Shown: positions 22,783 through 34,937 of the stretch, piece by piece
Position numbering within the stretch: the first letter of the stretch is position 1
Layout: each line of letters begins with the position of its first letter
NCBI GenBank assembly: GCA_028752905.1
Contig: JAQNBH010000002.1
Coordinates: 37,454,975-37,518,974, forward strand
Origin: Cladorhizidae sp. MBARI D1340-BT2
Taxonomy: Eukaryota > Porifera > Demospongiae > Poecilosclerida > Cladorhizidae
DNA: 64,000 nucleotides
Direction of reading: 5' to 3'
Notes under the pieces: generated by a model
Database searches by the model: none
Seen by the model: only the letters and a program-made list of their open reading frames with translations
Told to the model about the DNA's origin: nothing
Program-made: the position numbers and the translations under genes

Positions 22783-23103
22783 TCATTGGTCCTGGTCCAC
22801 AGTGTGGGTGGATGGTTGGACTGGAGGTAGAATGATTGTGCTCTGTTTGTTGAGACGTAGGCTAAGAGTTGACACCACACCAAGGTTTGCTGTGCACTGC
22901 CTCTTCCTTGGTGGACTCTTCTCTGCAATATTCATGGCCAGATTCACAGTGGCTTCCTGGATACTAGTACCACAATCAAAGTCACAATCCAGGTATTGTA
23001 GGTCAGAGGGAGGGAGGGGTAAGCTTGTCTGCAAGCTTGCATAGCCACTCTCAGTTGTAGGTATTTGTTGGGACACATCACCTACAAGATTGTTTTGAAG
23101 CAT
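22783..23103 (-). CDS. hypothetical segment between integrase and Ulp1 parts
   Basis: An open minus-strand frame of 106 residues beginning MLQNNLVGDVSQQIPTTES, with a basic patch PPRKRQC that could be a nuclear signal. It lies between the integrase GPY segment and the Ulp1-like part on the same strand, so it may be a linker exon of that gene. No domain recognised. Confidence 0.35.
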   Translation of the reverse strand: MLQNNLVGDVSQQIPTTESGYASLQTSLPLPPSDLQYLDCDFDCGTSIQEATVNLAMNIAEKSPPRKRQCTANLGVVSTLSLRLNKQSTIILPPVQPSTHTVDQDQ

Positions 23104-23104
23104 A

Positions 23105-24842
23105 GTTTAATGACCTGGTATACTACGGGTCAAGTAAGGCTTTAGATGTCCTGAATTGACCTTGCTTTTCATGGCATTGCCATTACCATCCTGACAGGCA
23201 GAGGCCCATAGAAGTGATGTCAATTATTTCGTAAGGCCCCAACCAGTCTTGTGATTAACCTGTCACCTTTCCTTGATGCTTTTCGTACATTCCTCTGCAA
23301 GACATGGTCATCTGCAGCAAACAACAAATGAACATGTGCATATCTTTAAGCCAAAACTTTTGTCTGCAATTTATTAAGAACATAAAATGGATTGGAAATA
23401 TGCAAGATGTCTTTTATTGAAACTCAACAATTAACTGCCCTTCCTCTCTGTATCTCACACACGAGCACCATAAATATTGGTCAGATCAATCATCACCCTT
23501 AGCATACCTATTGTAAACTGGAAGCGTTTTAAGCCTTTCTTTTGCTTGGAATAAAAATACAACTTGTGTTTGGCCTTGGCTTCTTCAATTTTTCCTCGTA
23601 CCTTTTCATCCAGGGTCTGCACCTGTTCATCCAGGGCCTGTACTTGTTCATCCAGGGCCTGCACCTGTTCATCCAGGGCCTGTACCTGTTCATCAAGGGC
23701 TAGTACCTGTTCATCCAGGGCCTGTACCTAAGTGAATACAGAAGTATAATAAAAAGAGTTTATGCGGATCATTTTACATGCAATAATTTCATTCACAAAT
23801 AAAATATGCACAGCGAATTAGTCATATTTCGTTAATTATAGTCTGCCACTAGATAATCTTTACCTTTTCTACACAATCTTCCAAGTCTGTTTTAATCTCT
23901 TCAGGAGACATGTCAGTGTGTATATTCACATACTGTAACTCTTCTTCATAATTATGTTCTGCTATGGCACCCCAAGCTGTGCGATAGAACATCAGTACAA
24001 AGGGCTGCTGTTTTGTTGATGATTGTATGCTAGTGTTGATGCCATAAGTGGTAGGGAGCACAAATCTAAGATATCACCAAAATGCAAAGCATGAGAAGAA
24101 CTAAAGACATGTACATAGTAAGCCTATACACCAACCAACAGTTACAATTGCTATATTGGAACTCTAGGTCATAGGATGGATTACAAAATCCATCCAGTAA
24201 TAGCAAGCTGCTACAACAGATACACTGACCACCACTGATGCATAGCAGCTTAAAATATAGTAACTTACTTGTTCCAGTCAGTTTGGCTGTAATTTAGACA
24301 GTGCCCTCTTAAGTGTCTGGTTTGTGCGCTCATTCTGGCCATTTATTTCTGGATGGTATGCAGAACGCATCATTCGCTTCACACCAAAGGCAGCAGAGAT
24401 GAAATCATTTACCTGAGTTGGTTAAGCAAAACAGCATGAAATAGATACCAAATATAATGCACACTATACTATGTTACTAATAACATTCACTGTAAAAAGA
24501 AGCCATCTGTGTATATAGTAGTTATGGAGAAGAGATGAGTTGTCTGACCACCACTGCTAAACATTGGAATTGAATTCTTATTTAGCATTTATTATGCATC
24601 TTGAATGTTAAAAATATTTAAGACTTGTCACTAACCTGGTTAATAAATTCACGGCCCTGGTCCAGGACCATAACTGTAGATGAGCTCAAGTATCACTTTA
24701 ACAACATCTGCAGCACACTTTGACTTAATGGGATGAGAAAACACCCACTTTGTGAAAAGGTCAGTCACAGTGCATATATATCTGTGGCCTTTATCGGTAG
24801 CTGCAAATGGGCCAATCAGGTCAATGCCCAGAGTCTCCCATC
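23105..24842 (-). pseudogene. DDE integrase core and GPY-type C-terminus, multi-exon
   Basis: Read on the minus strand with splice-like boundaries. Exon from 24842 (acceptor ttatattaaag) starts WETLGIDLIGPFAATDKGHR (first Asp) and ends DQGREFINQ (second Asp) before donor gttagt near 24640, with a frame slip between ELIY and the DQG block. The next exon starts near 24416 (acceptor ccaactcag), reads VNDFISAAFGVKRM and AYHPEINGQNERTNQTLKR (catalytic Glu), and ends WN before gtaagt at 24271. The next begins near 24067, FVLPTTYGINTS, donor gtaaag near 23862. The next begins near 23730 with a heptad-like ALDEQVQ repeat and KQKKGLKRFQFTIGML. The last piece reads MKSKVNSGHLKPYLTRS (about 23110-23170), a GPY-type tail. 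Preserved splice sites with a frame slip suggest a recently decayed gene. Ginger-like affiliation is an inference. Confidence 0.75.
23600..23730 (-). repeat. 21-bp coding repeat (ALDEQVQ heptads)
   Basis: The minus strand repeats a 21-bp unit encoding A-L-D-E-Q-V-Q, about six times. The period of seven residues suits a coiled coil. It sits at the start of an integrase exon, where a short linker would be expected. Confidence 0.85.
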
Positions 24843-25234
24843 TTTAATATAAAACACACAGTTATTATACTCAAACTCCTCTGCACTGTCCATAATTCAG
24901 AAACAGCCACATCTGGGAACACCCCCACATTTCCCCCAATATTGATGATTTGCCTTGAATTTTGTACTTGCAGCACTGCACATGTACATGCTGCACATGT
25001 GCAATGACCGAAAACAACATGAACACAGTTATTTAAAAAAGAAATGATGGTATTTGCCTCAGTGATTCCTGTCTCATCCGAGCTGCAGTGTCATGCCATT
25101 TCTTCACAAGAATTTTTTTTGAGGATCACGTGATACACATGACTTGATTGTGCAATGTCCAGGTGCCTAGTAGACAGATGTTCCCAGATACGGATGAAGG
25201 GAGTTCAAGCATATATGTTCATGTGATTTGCATG

Positions 25235-27025
25235 CATACTTGCCAACTTTCCATAAGTTAATTCCGGGACATTTTTTTTTTTAAACGAATTTTCGACCCC
25301 ACCACCTAATTTCTGTGCGCCTTTCCCTTGACCACGCCATTAATTTTATACACGATTTTTCGACCTAACTAACCGGTTCATCTCAACATACAGCTGTGAT
25401 GTAGTATTCTCTGTAGATTTCTGGAAGAGGCGGTTGAATTGATCCATTGAGGGCAAGATAAAAGAACAACAGAGGTTTCGTCAGAGGATTCTCAAGCCTT
25501 GAAAGAATGCTACAGACCTTAGCTGTTTCAGCTTCCTCACAAGACAAGAAGAATGACTTCAAACCATCATACTGCCTGAGGTAATGATTCACACACTTCA
25601 GCAAGCTGAGTCATCGTGTGGGGCAATGCTTCAAATTCACCCCTGGCTCAGTGGTGAAAAGTGAACACCATAGGATGACAAATTGCTGCTCTCTTGCTGC
25701 TATGGAGGTAGTAGAATATGTCGATGAAGAGCTGGTCAATGTTCACTGGGAGTACCTTCAAACCAGCTTTGACTGTTAAATCAGCCAAATGGCAGATGCA
25801 ACCAACATCGTACAAAGTTGGGATCTCATCCTTAATCAGTTTCTGCACACCTGACCTCACTCATTTCATAACATTGGTGGTATCAGACATGAAAGACACT
25901 GCATTGTCAAAGCTGAGCCCATTCTTAGTCAGTGACTCCTTCAAGGCTTGAACACAAATTGGGAGCTATATCAATGTTCACAACAGGTATATCCAAGAAT
26001 CTCGTCCGTACTTCACCTATCTGTGGATCAAAAAGCCTCAAAAGACTTATGCATGGCTTATCCCTCTTGTCATGGGATTCATCAATCATCAAAGAGAATG
26101 GACCACTTGACATTGCCTCCATAACTCTCTGTGTGAAGTAAGGAGCAAGAGCTTTCTTCACTATGGCGGTGGTTTTGGTGTGGGAACAGGATAATTTCTT
26201 TGCAATTTCAGAGTTTGGGAACATCTTGCTGAAAAGCTTGGTGGCGTGGTCACTAGACAGAAAGGATATGTTGTGCTTAGCAACAAATGTAGCCCACCTG
26301 ACCTCTGCTTCGATTACTTGATCACTTCTTTGATGTTGGAAGAGAGAGGTGATTGGAATAGTTGATAACACAGCCTTTGACATATCCTTATGTTTCTTGC
26401 TCTTGAGGTGAGATGTGACATCATTATGGCCACCATGGGTAACACCAAAGTCGATTGCACACAGATTACATTGGGCATACAAGTGACCAAAAATGAAGGC
26501 AAGACTACTGACATTACTATTGCATTGAACACAAGCAGCACACTGTACCCATGATGTTATTATTTACCATGTATTTGGGCCATGCTTACTTACTTTGTCA
26601 ATCAATTTCATTATATATTTTTAATTTATACCTTTGAAACTCCTATCCCCTGAAATTCTTTGATCCATTTATTGTCAAAAGGCATTCTCTCTTCTGCTTC
26701 TTTGCTACACTATAATTATAGCCATTTTGCTGACATGCAGAGAAGTTTCACGTGAGTGCCGCACCTCTAACTGAAACAAGGTCAAAGGTTGTTTCACACA
26801 CCGTAATGTTTATCTGAAGTTTTTCTCTGCTAAAAAGTGTCCTGTTTTTGTTGCTTTACGAGTGTTAAAGGACTAAACTAAACAAGCTTGAGACTGCATT
26901 GGCCATCTAAGCGAGTGGAACCGCAAGGTGCGCGTAGCTATAAATTCAGGGAAATTTCCGGGACAAGGACACCACCGGAACAAGGCTCAAAATTCCGTGC
27001 CATTCCGGGACGGTTGGCAACTCTG
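25235..27025 (-). mobile_element. hAT-like DNA transposon with visible terminal inverted repeats
   Basis: Left end CATACTTGCCAAC (25235-25247) matches the reverse complement of the right end, CAGAGTTGCCAAC (27013-27025), at 11 of 13 positions. TGCATG flanks both ends directly (25229-25234 and 27026-27031), a possible target duplication, although hAT elements usually make 8 bp. Copies of TTCCGGGACA occur inside both ends. The body encodes the transposase remnant listed next. It lies in the gap between integrase exons. Confidence 0.75.
25383..26541 (-). pseudogene. hAT-type transposase remnant with BED-like zinc finger
   Basis: The main open part (26482-25925) begins MYAQCNLCAIDFGVTHGGHN and contains a C-x2-C...H-x-K-x3-H pattern (CNLC, HLKSKKH) like a BED finger, then SGPFSLMIDESHDKRDKPCI, the first catalytic block of hAT-type enzymes. 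It continues in other frames at 25860-25648 (VGCICHLADLTVKAGLKV) and 25604-25383 (LRQYDGLKSFFLSCEEAET). At least two frame breaks make it inactive. No hAT C-terminal dimerisation block was recognised. Confidence 0.8.
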
Positions 27026-28479
27026 TGCATGTGTCATGCAGTATAAAATCAGTGACCTGTTGGAAACTTTGATAGGATGTAGCTCTGTTGCAATGGTCTT
27101 AAAATTGTTGGCACCTTTGACAAGTGGATATCTAAAAACACAATAAAATGACTGTAGTTTCATGAGGCAACATTTTTATATATTACATGATAAGAGCAAA
27201 CAAGGATTTGAACAATTCACAGATTTCCCACACTAATACTGGTCCATACATTGAGCAAGCAACTCACAGATTATCCACACGAACTATACTTTAAGGAGAA
27301 ACTTATCAATGTCTGCTCAAAACACTTACGTTAGACTGTGTCAATACAAAAGATGATCCACATTTCATACTTAGAGCTTACTCTACTAGGCCAGTGTCAG
27401 TTGAAATAATGTAAGAGAGGCATCAAATAGAATACCAATGCCATGTATATGTGTATATATATCCATAGAAACATTTTTATAAATGGGTAGTGTTCAGGTT
27501 CAGGCATCCATGATTGGGGAACAGCCTGTCCTAACAGGGCAGGATTTCCGAAAGAATTGCTAACAAAGGTCACAAACAGCAACCAATGGTCATGGACTTT
27601 GGTTCCAATGGCCCCCTACTTGCTACTGTCTGTGTAGAGATGAGGAGTATATACTTCATGTCTACCATTCATGTGCCAGAGCCTGCACTTGGATCCACAT
27701 GCACCATGGAGAGGCACACACTAGTGCCCAGGAAGACAAGCTTTGCCCTCCCTGCTTACCTGATTACTAGTGCTACATGAAGAGAGTGTGTTCAGAAGAA
27801 AAAAAAAATTTCCACCTGCACGCTTGACCGAGTACTTATCTTTTAGCGCCCAATGAAAACACTCATTGCGTAGCCTCTAGCCACAGGTGCTAATTTGAAC
27901 TCGAACACTTTGCAATCTGGAGATATTTATGCAGAGCCACAGGCATTCAGGTTTTGAGGTACCCCCACTTTAGAAATCGATACAACGATTGTCTCGCCAT
28001 AAGTGATGAATGATGGCTTGCCATCAGTGATGAAGGGTTGCTCTAGAATCCCTAAAACCTCTCCTTCCCCAGCGCGGAAGGAAATGTTTGGCATCCCAAA
28101 ATTATTTTCTTGGTCCAGTGACTTTTACAAGATTATATACACCCTGTTAAAAGGGGCTGTGGGGAGCAGAACTGACGGGATGCTCCCTCTGAAGTCTGAA
28201 GAAAAGAAATATTGGGCGTAGTATGTCTTGCCTGGTCTTGGAGGGGAACGCTTGACTACCTCTCCTGTGTCATACGTGGTCCACCCAATTATCCATCCTG
28301 TAACTTGGCTATCGTTATACCAATGAAAAATATTTTAGTATCAAAAGAGAGCACATGGAGAGACCTATCTTTTGAGATATATATCAGGTCCATACCATGA
28401 AGTTTACAGAATCTACAGAGCAATAAATGGTAATCACAAGTTGTAGTTTTTTAAATAAAAAATGGTCCTGTCCCTCCTT
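27026..28479. other. no gene seen between nested elements
   Basis: Short plus-strand frames (27586-27780, 28003-28221, 28212-28400) lack recognised domains. This stretch is probably intron or remnants of other elements. Confidence 0.4.
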
Positions 28480-28607
28480 AATGGGATGCAACACGATGCA
28501 ATGCATCGCATTGCGATGCAACCTCATGTTCACCATCGACGTGTCGTGTTGCAATTGTCGCCGCGCAAGCGATGCGCCTATTGTGAACCAGCCTTTAGAT
28601 TATTGAG
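28480..28607. repeat. Harbinger-like terminal sequence with hairpin
   Basis: The reverse complement of this stretch begins taaaggctggttcacaatag and then carries gatgcg/gcgatg motifs, resembling the end of the Harbinger-like element at 61636 (aaaggccggttcataatatg). It contains a perfect inverted repeat, tgcatcgcattgcgatgca (28502-28520). No partner end was found nearby, so it may be a solo end or a small nonautonomous copy. Confidence 0.45.
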
Positions 28608-29057
28608 TATTGTATATATAGCACACACTTTGGAATGCTGCACTCAGTACAGTGATTTTAATCAACAGATTACCTCTTGATTTACACCTTGTTTACAAGT
28701 ACATGGTATGCTTTGTTTAGAGGGCCTGTCATAATGATCAAAATGCAGTAGCAGTAAAACCTCTCTGGAGCCATATATTCTCTTGGATATTGATGTTAGT
28801 GATGAAGCTCCATGGATGTGACATTTGCTGGCAGTGCATACTACAGATGTGTACCATACACCAGAGTTTTAGAGTTGACCTGATTTGTTCTAAAACATGT
28901 ACTGTCCTACCACATCCCAGAGAGCACCTATAGTAACTTCAGAGAACATAAATTCATTTATGCTCCTGTAAGGAATGCTGCCCCCTCAGTGCATTATAAC
29001 ATTGCTTTTTATCCCACCACCGACACCCTTATTCGAATTTCTGAAAGAAACATCCTA
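28608..29057. other. no gene seen
   Basis: AT-rich, stops in all frames. It lies between the Harbinger-like end and the Tigger element. Confidence 0.5.
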
Positions 29058-30460
29058 CAGTGGTCCCTCCCTATTAAGACCACCCAGGGAGCACTTCCAA
29101 CTGGTCTTATTAGAGAGGTGGTCTTACTTGGGAATAACACTCCAGGGGTCTCACAAAGCATTGCTCAGTGGATTTTATTGTGTAGTGTAACACACATTCA
29201 TAATATTAAACCAACTGCAAGCTCCCCAGACAAGATACTGTATTCTCATTGGAATTATGGGTGTGTCTTGGAAAGACATTGGTTATCATTGTACACATGT
29301 ATGTATTGGACATTAGACTCATGCAGTGTCCTTAGGACACAGAAAGTCTGAGATACTGGACTGGACAGTCCGCTCCATCCTGTTCTGGATGACCATCTGC
29401 TCGATAGAATCAGCACCTGCCACAAGCTTGGGAATGCCTCGAGTGGCAAAGTCACGCAGCTTGCACACCATCTCGAACACCTCTGACACAGTCACAGGAG
29501 TGGGCATGGGGCCATCCTCCTCATCATCTGACTCAGGCTCCTCAGGGTAGGAGTCAGCAGGGGTGGCGAGGGCATGGTTGAGGGCAGGGTCATAGTGGTC
29601 CTCACTGGTGTGCACCTCGCTGTCGATGTTGGCGTAGTCCTCGGCAATGTCACACCCTCCGGCAGCTGCGCATTTATGACTCCTCTACCTCAGCAGCGGG
29701 GGCAGTGGTGGTCGTGAAGCCACACTTCTTAAAGCACTTCTTGATGGTGGACACATGGAGGTCATCCCCAGGCCTTCATGAGCCAGTGGATTGCCATCAG
29801 AATGTCCACCTTCTTGACAAGCGAGCTCATTTTCTCAGTGCAACCACTATCGGCATTCACAGTGTCGTCCATGAGCCGGAGAATATAGCAGATCATCTGC
29901 TTCCGGTAGACCAGCTTCATGGCCTGGATGATGCCAGCGTCCATAGGCTGAAGCTTGGAGGTGGTGTTGGCAGGAAGGAAGACCAGCTTGAGGTTTCTGA
30001 GGTTGATATCTGAGTGCGCTGAGCAGTTGTCAATGAATATGATGATCTTCCGGCCCTTGGCAAGCATCTTATTGTTGGTGCGCTTGAGCCACTGCTCCCA
30101 GATAGGAGTGCTCATCCATGCCTTGGCCTGTGCCTCATACTCGATGCCGATGTCCCTCTTTGGATCAATGCAGATGTAAAAATGTACCAGTTCCTGATTT
30201 TTCACAGTTGGGCAAAAGTATGTCACTTCAATGGAAGGTAGATCTTCAAACAAAAAACTAAATTCACTCTATTCTTGGATGCTTGGTCTTACTTGGGAGG
30301 ATATTGACCCAGCCAAGTGGTCTTATAAGAGAGGTGGACTTGTCTTAGAGGGTCTTACTTGGGAGGGGCAAAATAAAGCCAGCCAACCGGGAGCAAGCAA
30401 AAATGGTCTCATAATGGAGGTGGTCTTACTTGGGAGGGTCTTAATACAGAGGGACCACTG
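29058..30460 (-). mobile_element. Tigger/pogo-like DNA transposon, internally deleted, with TIRs and TA duplication
   Basis: The left end starts CAGTGGTCCCTCCCTATTAA and the reverse complement of the right end starts CAGTGGTCCCTCTGTATTAA. Both ends are flanked by TA (29056-29057, 30461-30462), the target duplication of Tc1/mariner-pogo elements. Sub-terminal copies of ggtcttacttgggag lie inside both ends. At 1.4 kb it is much shorter than a full Tigger and lacks the N-terminal DNA-binding part of its transposase. Confidence 0.93.
29319..30253 (-). pseudogene. Tigger/pogo transposase, DDE part and acidic C-terminus
   Basis: The 5' piece (30253-29762, 163 residues) contains AKAWMSTPIWEQWLKRTNNK, IIIFIDNCSAHS (second catalytic Asp), and LPANTTSKLQPMDAGIIQAM (third Asp block), the DDE_1 pattern shared with jerky/CENP-B-derived proteins. 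The 3' piece (29615-29319) is acidic (YPEEPESDDEEDGPM) and belongs to the same family's C-terminus. The helix-turn-helix/CENP-B DNA-binding domains and the first Asp are missing, and a frame break lies between 29762 and 29615. Inactive. Confidence 0.9.
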
Positions 30461-31113
30461 TATTGACACAATATCGAGCATAAACGATCATTAAAAATTC
30501 TATAACTAGTTCAACAAAGTTTCTTTTTCAGAGTAAAAATAGTCCAGCTTGTTTCATAGACAAAGGGCAGCTGTCTTCTGGATCACTTGGTCCATCACCA
30601 CATAGAGATGACAGCTGCATGCTGTGATAAGCCATGAACAGCTGCATGTAGTGACAAGCCATGGACAGCTGCATGCAGTGACTGAGATATCCATAGGTCT
30701 CCACAAAACTACCATTTTTGTCAAGCTGGGCCACTTATTATATCAGTAAACAACAAAATAGGCACTTACAACTACATAACAGCGAGGGTGCAGAGTACAT
30801 GCATAATACGAAAACCCTGATTGTTATTTCTTTGTCTACTGTTTCTGCAACTGTGCATAAGAGCTAGAGAATTAGCTTCCCAACCTTCAGAAGTTCTGGC
30901 AGAGCACACCCAGAAAAGTGCTGTTTGAGGTCATCATACATATGCACGGAGATTTGGTGACCATATGATGGAGAAAGATCAAGTGTGGAGAGACAGGAGG
31001 GTCAGCTTCAGGTGAGCAGACGGCCAAGCTTAATAAAATATATCTCAACAACAATACCACTAATATAACCTGATCCGCCTTTACGATATTACAACTTATG
31101 TATTGATATATCA
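30461..31113. repeat. gap with short ~29-bp repeat
   Basis: A motif like agccatgaacagctgcatgt occurs three times at about 30600-30685. Otherwise no gene is supported; the minus strand near 30890-31000 could hold a missing integrase exon, but I could not see its Cys-x2-Cys motif. Confidence 0.5.
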
Positions 31114-31131
31114 CTATGTACAAATACTTAC

Positions 31132-31455
31132 CCAACTATAAACATCCTTTGCCATAGTCATCATCCAATAATAGTCCTGTGTAAGACATGCCAAGGTACG
31201 CTTCTGACCTTGATGTGCACCATTGATGTCATGGGCCTCACGCAAAATTTTCTGCTGCTCATCAATTGAGAGCAGGACCAAGCGCTTAAGCTTCTTATTG
31301 GGATGGTTTTTTGCTGGTTGTGAGTAGAACATTGTTTCACCTATAGACAAACTAGCCATGACAAGTTGTGTCATGTACATTATTGCATAGACCTTTATAA
31401 CATATAACAAGACACGTAAATCATTTTTGGTCACTTGAAAGAAATCTGCCAAGTT
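31132..31455 (-). pseudogene. integrase zinc-binding (H2C2-type) exon
   Basis: The minus-strand frame (start 31452) reads KRLVLLSIDEQQKILREAHD and INGAHQGQKRTLACLTQDYY, matching the His-His half of the integrase H2C2 domain (HDINGAHQG). It runs to VYSW, where a good donor gtaagt occurs, before the Cys pair expected next. The acceptor-side exon at 24842 is in a different phase, so an intermediate exon with the Cys pair is missing or unrecognised. It is likely the 5' part of the integrase gene at 23105-24842, separated by ~6.3 kb of nested insertions. Confidence 0.7.
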
Positions 31456-32061
31456 CTATGAAATCAGGAAGCAATGGTTTATGTAGGCCTAATTTGTTGT
31501 GGAGAATATAGACCATGTATTGGAGGCTTATGAAATCATTGGCATTGATCAATTTATGTCCACATGACAATCACAATCTGAACCAGTAAAGCTGTGGAGA
31601 AAACACCACAAGCAGGTGGTAATTATTTACATAGCAATGACAATAAAACTGATGCTGCTCTTCCGAATACCACTGCACAGATATATGCACCATTCTGTAA
31701 ATAGTACTCAACCTTCCGCAGGAAAACACGTTGGTCTCTCTCTGTTCGCATGACTGACCTGAAAATTCAAATATCAACTTATATCTGAGGGGTAGTATGA
31801 TAGTTTGTTAGATCAACATCATAGGGAAATGGAAATATGTTACATACTTATCTGTAGATATCTGTCTCCCAGCAATGGCTTAGCTACGCGAATAATACTA
31901 TCTGTAGATATCTGTCTCCCAGCAATGGCTTCGCTATGCGAATAATACACTCTGGTCACCCCAATGGCTTATAGTTTCCTGATTTGCGTGGGAGGGAGGA
32001 AATATGTGTCTGCACATGCGCAGTTGGTGAAGTGGCCGGTGTGGAGGTGGTGCCCTCGACA
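31456..32061. repeat. 50-bp tandem duplication in otherwise featureless sequence
   Basis: Two copies of a 50-bp unit (tctgtagatatctgtctccc ...) start at 31851 and 31901, differing at two bases. No gene recognised in the rest. Confidence 0.6.
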
Positions 32062-32802
32062 AATATGTATGTTTATTTGATATATATATATTTATTATAA
32101 TTATATATATATATATGTTTATTTGATTATTATATATATATATGTTTATTTGATATATATATATATATATATGTTTATTTGATATCTTTATTTGATATAA
32201 TTATGTATGTTTATTTGAATTTATCTGATATTTATATATGTCTATATGTCTATTTGATATATATATATGTGTTTATTTTGTTTATTTGAAATATATATGT
32301 TTATCTGATATATTATATGTTTATTTGATATATATATATATGTTTATTAGTTTATTTGAAATATATATATATATGTTTATTTGAATATATGTTTATTAAT
32401 TATATAATTATATACGTTTATATGATATATATATATGTTTATTTGACATATATATGTTTATTTGATATATACATGATATATATATATGTATGTTTATTAG
32501 ATATAAATATATGTTTATTTGATATATATATGTTTATTTGATATAATATATATATGTTTATTTTGTTTATTTGATATATATATGATATATTATTATGTTT
32601 ATTTGAAATATATGATATATATATATATTTGATGTTTATTAGATATGTATATGTTTATTTGAAATAAATGATTATTTGATATATATATATTATATTTGAT
32701 ATATATAATATATTATATATATGTTTATTTGAAATATATAATTATGTTTATTGGATATATATGGGTATTTGATGTTTATTTGATATATATAATGTTTATT
32801 TG

Positions 32803-32834
<32 letters not shown>

Positions 32835-34301
32835 ATATTTGATTCATATATTTGATATATATATATGTTTATTTGATATAATATATATATGTTTATTTTG
32901 TTTATTTGATATATATATGATATATTATTATGTTTATTTGAAATATATGATATATATATATATTAATTTTGATGTTTATTAGATATGTATGTTTATTTGA
33001 AATAAATGATTATTTGATAGATATATATTTGATATTATTATATAATATATATATATATGTTTATTTGAAATATATATGTTTATTGGATATATATGTGTAT
33101 TTGATGTTTATTTGATATATATAATGTTTATTTGATATATATATATTTGATTCATATATTTGATATATATAATATATGTTTGTTTGTGTTTATTTGATAT
33201 ATATATATAATATGTTTATTTGATATATATATAATATAATTATATGTTTATTTGAATATGTATATTATGTATATTAGTTTATTTTGTTTATTATATTTAT
33301 TTGATATATATATGTTTATTTGATATATATATGTTTATTTGATATATATATATGTTTATTTAATATATATATATATATATATGTTTATTTAATATATATA
33401 TATTTATTTGATATTGATATATATATATATATATAATATTGTTTACTTGATATTTGAGTTTATTTGATATATATGTATTTGATATATATAATATGTTTAT
33501 TTGATATATATATATGCTTATTTGATATAATAATATTTTGATTTATATACGTTTATTAGATATGTATGTTTATTTGAGATATATATGTTACATATAATAT
33601 GTTTATTAGATGTCCATTTGAAATATATATGTTTAATATATATATTATGTTTATTTGACATATATATGTTTATTTGTTATATATATATTATATATATGTT
33701 TATTAGATAGATATATATGTTTTTTGTTTATTTTATATATAATGTTTATTTGAAATATATATGTTTATTTGATATATGTATATGTTTATTTGATATATAT
33801 AATATGTTTATTTGATTATATATGTTTATTTGGTATATATATTTGTATGTTTATTTGATATATATATGTTTATTTGATATATATATATATATGTATTTGA
33901 TATATATATGTTTATTTGGGCATATATATGTTTATTTGATATATTATGTTATTTGTGTTTATTTGATATATATATAGATATATATTGATTTATTTGATAT
34001 ATTATATATATATATCAACTATATATTAAACATATATATATATCAAATAAACATATATATCTATCAAATAAACAATTTAATATTAAATAAACATATCTAA
34101 TAAACATATATATCAAAATATATATCTAATAAACATATATATATCAAATAAATAAACATATATATATCAAATAAACATATATATATCAAATAATCATATA
34201 TATATCTTATATATATCTATATTTCTTATAATTATATTATATATCAAAATACACATAATTATATATAATTATATATGAAATGTACATATATATATATATA
34301 T
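32062..34301. repeat. AT satellite, (TATATAT)n GTTTATTTGA type
   Basis: Irregular array of TA runs of variable length joined by gtttatttgat. From about 34010 to 34270 the joining motif appears as its reverse complement (atcaaataaac), so the array changes orientation there, just before the Penelope-like element. Short open frames (32356-32541, 32800-32982) are artefacts. Confidence 0.97.
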
Positions 34302-34929
34302 ATATAGAAAAGTACTGGGATGGCTAGTCCTACTGCAGTTTCATGCTAATGCAATCATCAGGGACAATGAGCAACTGAGGTGGCATGTGGGCATATATGA
34401 GGTGGGGCAGGCAAGTGGGGTGATGCAAGTCTATGGATGGGCGTTAATGAATGGGTGTTGATGAGTGTGGTGATTCAAATGCTCTTGAGGAGAAACTTGT
34501 TCTTGTGCCTACACTTTGAGAGGAATTCCGATCGCTTGTTCAATGATGATTGGCTGTCGGAGTAGATGATGTGGAGTTTTTCAGCAATGCACAGGTTGCA
34601 ACGTTTCGATATGGTGGAATACGATGCTGCTCTGTCGATAATGGCCCATTTTATGTTGTGTCTGGTTTTGCTGTCTTTAAGTTTCCATATGTATTTGGAG
34701 AGTTCTGTGGTGTTTCTCATATTTTCGTGGTTGAAGGAGAACTTGTGGTTTGTGTAGCGTGCCTTGAAAGTTGTATCTGTGAGCCCTGTGTAGTGTTTTT
34801 CATCATGGTCGGTGGAGACGGAGGCTTTATAAACTATAGATGTGGTGAGGCAGTGCCCATCCAGCGGGCAATCTTTCTTATTTCGGCAGCTGCATGACTT
34901 GCTTGGCTCTTGTTGTAGGTTGGTAGGTT
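34302..34929 (-). pseudogene. inverted arm of the Penelope-like element (GIY-YIG part)
   Basis: The minus strand from 34929 reads TNLQQEPSKSCSCRNKKDCP and continues to the stop at 34475, exactly as in the plus-strand copy. It is cut at the junction with the 576-bp centre, so it is only a 3' fragment. Its 3' non-coding tail runs to 34302. Confidence 0.9.
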
Positions 34930-34937
34930 GCGAGAGG

